From contig DROS01000027.1 in the NCBI GenBank assembly GCA_011321815.1, forward strand, positions 1 through 40,869: a DNA stretch of 40,869 nucleotides, read 5' to 3'. Positions 33,909-40,869 of the stretch are shown here, in pieces (position 1 is the first letter of the stretch; every line of letters begins with the position of its first letter). A program made the translations under genes and the position numbers. The notes beneath the pieces are model-generated. The model did no database searches. It was not told where the DNA came from and saw only the letters and a list, made by a program, of their open reading frames with translations. This stretch comes from Gammaproteobacteria bacterium (GTDB lineage Bacteria; Pseudomonadota; Gammaproteobacteria; SZUA-152).

Positions 33909-36122
33909 ATGAGCGGAAAAATGAACCGTAGAAACTTTCTGAAAGTAATGGGATGGAGCAGTGCAGGCGTAGCGCTGACTGGTTGCGACATGCCCACGAC
34001 CATTACCCTGGAAGAAGGTAAAGAGGATGTGGTGTCCTACGTCATGCCGGAGGAATATGTGATTCCGGGTGTCGGTGTCTGGTATGCCTCGACCTGCACA
34101 CAATGTGCGGCAGGTTGTGGTATTCACGGCCGGGTGCGTGAAGGCCGGGTGCTGAAACTGGAAGGTAATCCGGATACCGCAGTGAATAATGGCAAGCTGT
34201 GCATGATGGGGCAGGCCGGTGTGCAAGGCCACTACAACCCTGATCGCATTACCGCGCCGATGGTGCGCAATGGTGGCAGCTTGACACCCATCAGCTGGCA
34301 CAAGGCGCTGGCAATGCTGGAAGAAAAACTGGGCGCCACCAGTGGCGACCGTTTTGCCTGGTTTACCGGCACTATCAGCGGCCACCAGTCCGTGCTGCTG
34401 GCAAATCACCTTGATGCCATGGGGTCAACAAATCATTACGTGCATGAAGTTGTCAATAATGCCGTTTCCCGTGCTGTTAATCAGGATATGCTGGGTGAAG
34501 CCAATCCCCGCCTGCGTCTTGATAAGGCGAAGATGATTGTTTCCTTCGGCGCAGATTTCATGGGCGCCAGTCAGTCACCCGTACAATATGCCGGGCAGTA
34601 CGCCAAATTCCGCACGAATAAAGCGCGTGGGTTACTGGTGCAGATCGAACCCAAAATGTCGCTGACCGGTGGCAGTGCCGACTTGTGGCTGGCCATCAAG
34701 CCGGGCACGGAAGCGGTACTGGCATTGGGCATGGCGAATTTGCTGCTGAACAAAATCAAAGTGAGCGACGCGGGTATTCCTGCCGATGTGCGTACGCTGA
34801 TCAACAGTTATGACATTACCAAGGTGGCGCAGACTACCGGTGTGGCGGGTCATCGAATTCAACGGGTGACCCAGCTGTTGACCGAACGCTCGCCAAGCCT
34901 GGTGTTGGCGGGGGCCAGTGTTGAAGGGCAGGCGCAGGGTTATGCCGCAACAGCCGCAATCATGATGCTTAACCATATTCTTGGCAATGTCGGTAAGACC
35001 ATTGAATCTGCGGGCGAGTTCCCCTTCCCTCAACTGATGGCCAGACAAGGTGGTACTGCTGATCTGGTCGCTTTCGCCGAAGCGGCCAAAGCGAAAAAAC
35101 TGGAGGCCGTGATCTTCCATGGCAGTAATCCGGTTTACACCGCACCCAAAAGCCTGGGACTGACAGAGGCCATGTCCAACATTGGCTTCAAAGTGGCAAT
35201 TTCGCAGTTTCCTGATGAAACCACCATGGCCGCTGATCTGGTATTGCCGGTGGATTCTTATCTGGAAGACTGGGGTACACAGGTGCCGGCTGATCAGTCT
35301 GAAGGCACCGCTATTCATGTGCAACAGCCGCTGATGGAAAAGCTCAATGCGGAAACCAAAGGCCTGGGCGATATTCTGTTGTCTCTGCTCAAGCAGCGCA
35401 AAAAAGATGAGTATGGCCAGTTCGAGGACTATTACGCATATTTACGCCATGCTTTTGCCGCCATGCCAACGTCGGTGAAAGGTGACGCGAAAAATGACGA
35501 AGCCTTCTGGAATGCAGCCCTACAGACAGGCGTCATCAAAGTGAATGGTAACGCGAAGGATTTGCAATCGACAGTTGTTTCATTTGCCGCACCGGTGGTG
35601 GATGACAGCACGGGTTTGACGTTGGTGCCATCGCCCCGCCTGGGCTTGTTTGATGGCCGTCATGCCAACCTGCCCTGGTTACAGGAGGCGCCGGATCAAA
35701 TCAGTAAAGTCGTGTGGGATTCCTGGGTGGAAATGCACCCGGCGACTGCCGCGAAAATGGGTATCGGCAACCTGGATTTGGTAAAAGTCAGTTCTGCACA
35801 GGGATCGGTTACGTTGCGTGTGGTATTGCTGAAAGGCATGCACGCAGACGCAGTGGCAATACCACTGGGTCAGGGACACGAAGCCTATGGGCGTTACGCC
35901 AAGGGGCTGGGCGTCAACCCCCTGCAGATTCTTGATGCAACCACAGACAGTAAAACCGGTGAGCTGGCCATGTACAGCACACGGGTGACCGTAAAACGTG
36001 TGGGGCCGGCAGATTCGCTCTCTCTCGTACGTATGGGAACCGGGGCCGGGGATAGTCAGGTGGGACGTAAGTTGGTAGGGACCGTGCCAGTTGAGCAGGT
36101 TCGTCGTACGGAGGGCACTTAA
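33909..36122 (+). CDS. actB1: ActB1: molybdopterin-oxidoreductase-like large subunit of alternative complex III
   Basis: A 737-residue protein with a Tat signal (RRNFLKVMGWSSAG) running into a lipobox-like LTGC (Cys26). A Cys cluster follows: Cys63, Cys66, Cys70 and Cys98 (CTQCAAGC ... GKLC), the layout of the N-terminal [4Fe-4S] site of molybdopterin enzymes. The rest matches the molybdopterin-oxidoreductase fold (VIFHGSNPVYTAPKSLG), which is thought to be non-catalytic in this complex. In many bacteria ActB is one chain of about 1000 residues; here the iron-sulfur part is the separate next gene, beginning two bases after the stop. Confidence 0.92.
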   Translation: MSGKMNRRNFLKVMGWSSAGVALTGCDMPTTITLEEGKEDVVSYVMPEEYVIPGVGVWYASTCTQCAAGCGIHGRVREGRVLKLEGNPDTAVNNGKLCMMGQAGVQGHYNPDRITAPMVRNGGSLTPISWHKALAMLEEKLGATSGDRFAWFTGTISGHQSVLLANHLDAMGSTNHYVHEVVNNAVSRAVNQDMLGEANPRLRLDKAKMIVSFGADFMGASQSPVQYAGQYAKFRTNKARGLLVQIEPKMSLTGGSADLWLAIKPGTEAVLALGMANLLLNKIKVSDAGIPADVRTLINSYDITKVAQTTGVAGHRIQRVTQLLTERSPSLVLAGASVEGQAQGYAATAAIMMLNHILGNVGKTIESAGEFPFPQLMARQGGTADLVAFAEAAKAKKLEAVIFHGSNPVYTAPKSLGLTEAMSNIGFKVAISQFPDETTMAADLVLPVDSYLEDWGTQVPADQSEGTAIHVQQPLMEKLNAETKGLGDILLSLLKQRKKDEYGQFEDYYAYLRHAFAAMPTSVKGDAKNDEAFWNAALQTGVIKVNGNAKDLQSTVVSFAAPVVDDSTGLTLVPSPRLGLFDGRHANLPWLQEAPDQISKVVWDSWVEMHPATAAKMGIGNLDLVKVSSAQGSVTLRVVLLKGMHADAVAIPLGQGHEAYGRYAKGLGVNPLQILDATTDSKTGELAMYSTRVTVKRVGPADSLSLVRMGTGAGDSQVGRKLVGTVPVEQVRRTEGT

Positions 36123-36124
36123 TC

Positions 36125-36967
36125 ATGTCATTGGATAATATTCTCAACCACTGGTCAGACTATCGTAAAGGCTCCGAAGAAGGTGGTCACCACGATTATG
36201 AACATCGCTGGGCCATGGCCATCAATCTGGATTTGTGCATTGGTTGCAATGCCTGTTCCACCGCCTGTTATGCCGAAAACAATCTGGCTGTGGTTGGTAA
36301 GGAAAGGTTCGAAAAAGGCCAGGCCATGCACTGGATGCGCATCGAGCGCTATTGGGATCAGCAGGAACTGGAGCATCCGGAACAGGGAGCCAGCTTTTTG
36401 CCGATGATGTGCCAGCAGTGTGGTGCAGCAACCTGTGAACCGGTTTGCCCGGTGGCTGCAACTTATCACACACCGGATGGACTGAATGCGCAGGTATATA
36501 ACCGTTGCATCGGCTCACGTTATTGTTCCAATAACTGTCCCTTCCGCGTGCGTTATTTCAACTTTTATTCCTATTACGAATCAGCCTGGCCGGAGCCGAT
36601 GGAGCAGCAGCTCAACCCGGACATTTCTGTGCGCGACAAGGGTGTGATGGAAAAATGTACATTCTGTGTGCAACGGATTCGTACGGTCAAGGATAAAGCC
36701 TTTATGGAAGATCGTCCGGTGCAGGATGGTGAAGTGGTCCCGGCCTGCGCACAAGCCTGTCCGACTTCGGCCATTGTGTTTGGCGACACCATGGATGAGG
36801 GCAGCATGGTTAGCAAACTCTGGAAAAAACACCAGGTAGAGAGAGGGGTTTATCAGAAAACCCGGCACGCAAAAAAGAATGCCGACCTGCGTGGTTACCG
36901 GATATTTGAAGATCTTAATGTTGATCCATCGGTGATGTACCTCGAACGGGTTCGTGAAGACATTTAG
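36125..36967 (+). CDS. actB2: ActB2: four-cluster iron-sulfur subunit of alternative complex III
   Basis: A 280-residue ferredoxin-like protein. Cysteine groups are CIGCNACSTAC, CQQCGAATCEPVC, CIGSRYCSNNC and CTFCVQRI with CAQAC. In the third group the second cysteine is replaced by serine (CIGS), so this site should hold a [3Fe-4S] cluster, as known for alternative complex III. The others should be [4Fe-4S]. It wires electrons from the quinol site to the heme subunit ActA. It starts two bases after actB1 with GAGGG upstream. No signal peptide is visible, so it would be carried across the membrane with the Tat-targeted B1 partner. Confidence 0.93.
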   Translation: MSLDNILNHWSDYRKGSEEGGHHDYEHRWAMAINLDLCIGCNACSTACYAENNLAVVGKERFEKGQAMHWMRIERYWDQQELEHPEQGASFLPMMCQQCGAATCEPVCPVAATYHTPDGLNAQVYNRCIGSRYCSNNCPFRVRYFNFYSYYESAWPEPMEQQLNPDISVRDKGVMEKCTFCVQRIRTVKDKAFMEDRPVQDGEVVPACAQACPTSAIVFGDTMDEGSMVSKLWKKHQVERGVYQKTRHAKKNADLRGYRIFEDLNVDPSVMYLERVREDI

Positions 36968-37028
36968 ATCGGAATATTTGCACAGACTTTTTAAGCAGAG
37001 CCGTCAAAAAGATTAAGGTGATATAACA

Positions 37029-38441
37029 ATGACGATGGTCACAGAAAAAGATATTAACGAGCAGATTGCGTGGGCAAAGATCAACACCGATGTGTTGAAG
37101 AGCATGGAAAATCCACGTCCTGCCTACTGGGTCACGCTGGCGGTATGCCTGGCCATGGTGTCCACTGCGGTGGTCGCGGAATATATTCAGTATACAGTGG
37201 GTATGGGGACGGCCAATCTGAATAACCCGCATATGTGGGATATGTACATTGCTGCTTTTGTGTTCTGGATCGGCATGAGTCACTCCGGTACATTATTGTC
37301 GGCGATTTTGCATTTGATCCATGCCGATTGGCGTAAACCGATATACCGGTTTGCGGAAGCCATGACGACATTTTCGTTAATGACCGCCGGCATCTTTCCA
37401 ATGATTCACCTGGGACGTGTCTGGAACCTGTACTGGGTGCTTCCTTATGTCAGTGACCGGGGTGTCTGGCCAAACTTTCGCTCACCATTGGTATGGGATG
37501 CGTTTGCCATTACCACCTACCTTACGGCATCCATGCTGTTCCTGTTTGTGGGCATGATTCCGGATTTGGCCATCTGCCGTGACAACACCACGGGCTGGCG
37601 TAAGAAATTGTATACCATCCTGTCTCTGGGCTGGGTGGGCAGTGACCAGCAATGGCGCAACTTCCGTAAAATTTATCTGCTGATGGCCTGTTTCCTGATT
37701 CCGCTGGCGGTATCGGTGCATTCCATCGTGTCGGCTGACTTTGCCATGTCCATTATGCCGGGCTGGCACATCACCACCTTCCCGCCATATTTTGTGGCAG
37801 GTGCGTTGTATTCCGGTTGTGCGGCGATCATTACCCTGTTCATCCTGTTGCGTTATTTCTTCCGCTTTGAGGATTATATGACGCTGCCCATTATGGAAAA
37901 GACTGCCAAGCTGACCTTTGCCATTGCGATGGTGTGGACTTACCTGAACCTTATCGAGTTCGCCTCTGTCTGGTACGGACACGATATCTACAATAAGGAA
38001 CTGCTGATTGCCAAAGCGACCGGGCCGTACGCCTGGATATTCTGGACCATGATCTTCTGTGGCTCTGTGTTGCCTTTTGCGCTGGCCTTTAAAAAGCTGC
38101 GCAGGCACATGCCGACCATGTTTGTGGTCTCGTTATTCCTGAATCTGGGTATGTTCTTCGAACGCTGGATGATTGTGGCGCCCACATTGTCCATGTCACA
38201 GGAACCCCATCAGTGGGACATCATGTATGGCAGCATTGTGGAGTGGGGTATTGTTTTCGGCAGCTTTGGCTGGTTCGGTATGTTGTTCCTGATATTTGTG
38301 AAAATATTCCCGTCGGTATCCATGTATGAGGTGAAAGAAATGGTCTTTCATCGTAAGCGGTCTGCGGGTGAAGAGGATCTGGCGCGTATGACTGATCATG
38401 CAAAACCGGTGACTCAAGCGACTGGCGGGGAGGGTGCATAA
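37029..38441 (+). CDS. actC: ActC: NrfD-like quinol-binding membrane subunit
   Basis: A 470-residue polytopic protein of the NrfD/PsrC family, about ten helices. Segments such as FWIGMSHSGTLLSAILHL, SIVSADFAMSIMPGWH and IPLAVSVHSIVSADF are the family core. It binds quinol on the periplasmic side and is thought to pump protons with ActF. Ribosome binding site AAGGTGAT lies eight bases before the ATG. A 61-base gap separates it from actB2. The C-terminal tail (about 40 residues) is polar. Confidence 0.94.
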   Translation: MTMVTEKDINEQIAWAKINTDVLKSMENPRPAYWVTLAVCLAMVSTAVVAEYIQYTVGMGTANLNNPHMWDMYIAAFVFWIGMSHSGTLLSAILHLIHADWRKPIYRFAEAMTTFSLMTAGIFPMIHLGRVWNLYWVLPYVSDRGVWPNFRSPLVWDAFAITTYLTASMLFLFVGMIPDLAICRDNTTGWRKKLYTILSLGWVGSDQQWRNFRKIYLLMACFLIPLAVSVHSIVSADFAMSIMPGWHITTFPPYFVAGALYSGCAAIITLFILLRYFFRFEDYMTLPIMEKTAKLTFAIAMVWTYLNLIEFASVWYGHDIYNKELLIAKATGPYAWIFWTMIFCGSVLPFALAFKKLRRHMPTMFVVSLFLNLGMFFERWMIVAPTLSMSQEPHQWDIMYGSIVEWGIVFGSFGWFGMLFLIFVKIFPSVSMYEVKEMVFHRKRSAGEEDLARMTDHAKPVTQATGGEGA

Positions 38442-38969
38442 ATGAGCAAAAAAAGAGTGATGGGTTTGTTTGGTGATTTTGAAGAGGCTCATGATGCCAT
38501 CGCCGACATTCGCCGCAATGAAGTACCGGGTTTGACGGTGGATGATGTCACCATGACATCTCCTATTGAGCACCCTGAAGTTGAAGAGGTGTTGGGCGAA
38601 CGCCCGGTGCATATTCAAAAATTCACCCTGTTTGGTGCTATTTTTGGCGTGACTTTTGGCTTCCTGTTTTTGGCCGCTGCGCAGGCGTCTTTTCTTGTGC
38701 AGCCACAGGGGGGCAAGCCGGTTATTCCGTTGCCATCAAACTTTGTGTTGATGTATGAGATGCTGATTTTCTTCGCTGTGTGGCTGACGTTTCTTTCCTT
38801 TCTGTTTTTATCGGGGTTGCTGAGAAAGCGCAGTGCGCTGTACAGCGAAAAGGTGAGTCTGGATCAAGTGGCCATTATTGTGGAAATTGATGAGAGCATC
38901 GGTGAATCAGTGAAAGGGCTTTTTCAAAAGCACAAGGTATTAGAAATTCGAGAAGAGGCGATTCGATGA
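38442..38969 (+). CDS. actD: ActD: DUF3341-type membrane subunit
   Basis: A 175-residue subunit with two membrane helices (FGAIFGVTFGFLFLAAA and MLIFFAVWLTFLSFLFL) between an N-terminal soluble part (MGLFGDFEEAHDAIADIRR) and a short C-terminal tail. The layout is that of ActD, a small structural subunit. Its ATG directly follows the actC stop, with GGAGG upstream. Its end overlaps the actE start (ATGA). Confidence 0.9.
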   Translation: MSKKRVMGLFGDFEEAHDAIADIRRNEVPGLTVDDVTMTSPIEHPEVEEVLGERPVHIQKFTLFGAIFGVTFGFLFLAAAQASFLVQPQGGKPVIPLPSNFVLMYEMLIFFAVWLTFLSFLFLSGLLRKRSALYSEKVSLDQVAIIVEIDESIGESVKGLFQKHKVLEIREEAIR

Positions 38970-39517
38970 AGCGTGCAACGAACCATTTGATGAAACGCAC
39001 TGCGGTGTTGTTGACCGCATTGGCCGTTCCTTCTGCGGCGCTGGCCTGGCCATGGTCGCAGGATATGATGAACCAGCCCAGCATCAAACCACAGGAAGGG
39101 GCGATGACACCTTTCCCGGCACGCTCGATTCCAGTGATGGGTATTCCCACCAAGGTAGCGAATCGGGAGGAGTCCAGGGATTTGGTTAACCCCATTGCGG
39201 TGACGGCCGCATCTCTGAAAAAGGGACGAAATCTTTTCCGCATTTACTGTTCCGCTTGTCATGGGTTGACAGGGAAGGCGGACTCACCTGTAAGCGGTAA
39301 AATAGGTGCTATTGATCTGACGGATGATTATGTGCAGACGTCAATGAGTGAAGGCTGGCTGTGGGGTACGATTACCTTTGGCAGTTATGTTATGCCCGCC
39401 TACGGTGTACCGGGAGAGCAGGGTGGTTCGAACGACCTGAGTGTTGAAGAGCGTTGGCATGTGGTGAACTATCTCAAAAATGGCTTGGTGAAAGAAACCC
39501 AGGTTGCGGCAAAGTAG
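38966..39517 (+). CDS. actE: ActE: monoheme cytochrome c subunit
   Basis: A 183-residue periplasmic cytochrome. Signal peptide residues 1-27 (ending SAALA), heme site CSACH (Cys95, Cys98, His99), and a likely axial methionine in SYVMPAYG. The start overlaps actD by four bases (ATGA). An internal ATG eight codons on (MKRTAVLL) is an equally good signal-peptide start. It carries electrons from ActA toward the soluble acceptor. No lipobox is seen. Confidence 0.92.
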   Translation: MKRATNHLMKRTAVLLTALAVPSAALAWPWSQDMMNQPSIKPQEGAMTPFPARSIPVMGIPTKVANREESRDLVNPIAVTAASLKKGRNLFRIYCSACHGLTGKADSPVSGKIGAIDLTDDYVQTSMSEGWLWGTITFGSYVMPAYGVPGEQGGSNDLSVEERWHVVNYLKNGLVKETQVAAK

Positions 39518-39567
39518 TGCATGTTTTGTCACGACTTGTAAGAATAGATAAAAGGGGTAAGGGTTAA

Positions 39568-40602
39568 ATGGAAAATTTTGGCAGCTGGTCGGTGTTGACC
39601 ACAAATTTCCTCATCGTGCTGTATCTGGCGCTGGCAGGTGTGACGTTTGCATCGATCCTGCATTTGGCGAATGGTAAATGGCGTTTTCAAGTACGTTATT
39701 TTGCAGTTGCGACGGCAGGGTTGTTTCCGCTGGCTGGCATTTTGCTGTTGGTTTTGCTGTACAGCGGTGAAAATACCTTCCCATGGTTGGCTGGTGCGCA
39801 TGACGAGGGTAACCATTTGGGTGGTTGGCACAATTACACCTTCTTGGTCGCGCGGCAGATTTTTGGATTCCTGGTTGTCGCGGGTTTCTTTGCCTTGTTC
39901 ATTAAATACCAGCACATGACTGATATCAGCGATGATCCGAAGGTGCATAGAACTTTCCGTAATATCGCGCTGGTTATTCCAGGTGTGTATGTGTTGTACG
40001 GAACCATGATCGCCTGGGACTTTGAAATGACTCTGATTCCAGGTTGGCACAGTGCCAGTTATGGTGTGTACCAGTTTGTCAGCATGTTCCACTTCTTCCT
40101 GGCATTTTTGGCCGTGATGTTAATCCTGCTGCATCGCTCCGGGAAAGTGAACAAGCCTTATAAGCCGTTTGTGTTTAATTACCTGGCGCAAATGATGCTG
40201 GCCTTTACTATTTTGTGGACGTATTTCTATTTCACACAGTATTTGATCATGTGGTACGGACGCTTGCCGACGGAAATGGATCGTTTCTTCGACATGATGC
40301 TTAATGACTTGGCGCCTCTGTGGTGGACTTATCTGGTACTGAAATTTTTTGTCCCTTTCATTACCTTTGCGGTATGGACGCCCAACCGTCACAACCCGAC
40401 TGTCATTATGTTTGTGGCGGCCAGCATCCTGGTGGGTACCTGGATTGAGCGTTATACCTGGATCTCAGGTTCGGTGTCGCCGGAGTTTTACCACATCCCC
40501 ATGACATCAATTGCTGATATTGGGGTGACCTTGGTGGTGGCTGCTGCGGGCTGGTTTTCAGTGCGCACGGTGATGACCAAGTATGGCTTGGTGCGCGCGT
40601 AA
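39568..40602 (+). CDS. actF: ActF: second NrfD-like membrane subunit
   Basis: A 344-residue membrane protein with about ten helices, smaller than ActC and related to it. Segments include LAGAHDEGNHLGGWHN, YGTMIAWDFEMTLIPGWH and AFTILWTYFYFTQYLI. ActF is the second proton-channel-type subunit of alternative complex III. The ATG at 39568 has AAAAGGGGTAAGG upstream. It ends the operon, and the UUCG terminator follows 38 bases on. No oxidase genes are in the window; they may lie to the right. Confidence 0.93.
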   Translation: MENFGSWSVLTTNFLIVLYLALAGVTFASILHLANGKWRFQVRYFAVATAGLFPLAGILLLVLLYSGENTFPWLAGAHDEGNHLGGWHNYTFLVARQIFGFLVVAGFFALFIKYQHMTDISDDPKVHRTFRNIALVIPGVYVLYGTMIAWDFEMTLIPGWHSASYGVYQFVSMFHFFLAFLAVMLILLHRSGKVNKPYKPFVFNYLAQMMLAFTILWTYFYFTQYLIMWYGRLPTEMDRFFDMMLNDLAPLWWTYLVLKFFVPFITFAVWTPNRHNPTVIMFVAASILVGTWIERYTWISGSVSPEFYHIPMTSIADIGVTLVVAAAGWFSVRTVMTKYGLVRA

Positions 40603-40640
40603 CGCGATACAAGCCTAGAGGGTTGCGACCCACAGGCGAC

Positions 40641-40668
40641 AAAAAGGGCTCTTCGGGGCCCTTTTTTT
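40641..40668 (+). terminator. rho-independent terminator with UUCG loop
   Basis: AAAAAGGGCTC (40641-40651) pairs with GGGCCCTTTTT (40656-40666, one G-T pair) around a TTCG loop, followed by more T. A C(UUCG)G tetraloop is very stable. It lies 38 bases after actF. Confidence 0.88.
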
Positions 40669-40699
40669 GTGCCCGCCGCTTGGTTTATCCCCATTTTAT

Positions 40700-40709
40700 G
40701 TTACGTAAC
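40700..40709. repeat. 10-bp palindrome GTTACGTAAC
   Basis: Perfect 10-base palindrome in the gap after the act terminator, next to the nested inverted repeat at 40760-40855. Possibly a binding site or part of that element. Confidence 0.3.
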
Positions 40710-40759
40710 AGCCCATATTAAGTGCTAGTACTCTTTCAAGGTGATAAATTGGGATTCAG

Positions 40760-40855
40760 TTGGTCTGTCAGCGTTCAGGGCAAGGCGCTCCTCGCAGCGA
40801 ATGGCTGTCGTCCTTTGCAAGAGGAGCAACGCCGCCATGGACGCTGACAGGCCAA
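40760..40855. repeat. 96-bp nested inverted repeat at the window edge
   Basis: The outer arms TTGGTCTGTCAGCGT (40760-40774) and ACGCTGACAGGCCAA (40841-40855) match with one mismatch. Inside them GGCGCTCCTC (40784-40793) pairs with GAGGAG-CAA-CGCC (40821-40833) with a 3-base bulge. The whole could fold into one long hairpin. No gene is visible. It may be a MITE, a dispersed repeat or a structured RNA. Confidence 0.6.
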
Positions 40856-40869
40856 CCCTTCGGGCGCTC

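Overview
The window looks like a chromosomal segment of a gammaproteobacterium. The evidence is the conserved block ispF-truD ... surE-pcm-yqaA-nlpD-rpoS, a typical gammaproteobacterial RpoS, a GcvR-like double-ACT protein, and NlpD of the amidase-activator type. An alternative complex III operon and a sucrose-synthesis pair suggest an aerobic or microaerobic, possibly salt-adapted organism. The genus cannot be settled from the sequence alone. No rRNA, tRNA, CRISPR array or intact transposase was seen.

Left part (1-13710, all minus strand). The window opens inside an RND/MMPL-type exporter gene, followed (in increasing coordinates) by a DoxX-like membrane protein. Then comes a compact six-gene operon read from 13710 down to 3706: a fatty acyl-AMP ligase (FAAL), a 992-residue fusion of a class III PLP aminotransferase with a cyanobacterial-type acyl-ACP reductase (AAR) domain, a second acyl-activating AMP-ligase, a stand-alone acyl carrier protein, a periplasmic LolA-like protein and an RND/MMPL exporter. 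Read as a pathway: activate a fatty acid, load it on the carrier protein, reduce it to the aldehyde, transaminate it to a long-chain amine, and move the product through the envelope. The logic resembles the fatty-amine branch of tambjamine biosynthesis, but no pyrrole genes are present. This is the strongest candidate for an undescribed system here.

Middle part (14412-25907). It holds a ZIP metal transporter, a GcvR-like regulator and peptide deformylase. An AT-rich scar follows, with an acetyltransferase fragment, a G9 tract and a REPIN-like inverted repeat, sitting where ispD is often found. After that come ispF, truD, a chemoreceptor and an Smr-domain protein (both minus), then surE, pcm, yqaA, nlpD and rpoS. 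surE has a perfect TATAAT six bases before its ATG and no ribosome binding site, so its message may be leaderless.

Right part (25908-40869). A strong hairpin separates rpoS from a convergent histidine phosphatase/sulfotransferase pair. Next are an L,D-transpeptidase-like protein without a visible signal peptide, a bifunctional sucrose-phosphate synthase/phosphatase with a PfkB sugar kinase, and a universal stress protein. A long untranslated leader precedes the alternative complex III genes actA, actB1, actB2, actC, actD, actE and actF, in which ActB is split into two genes. That operon ends at a UUCG-loop terminator, and the window closes with a nested inverted repeat.
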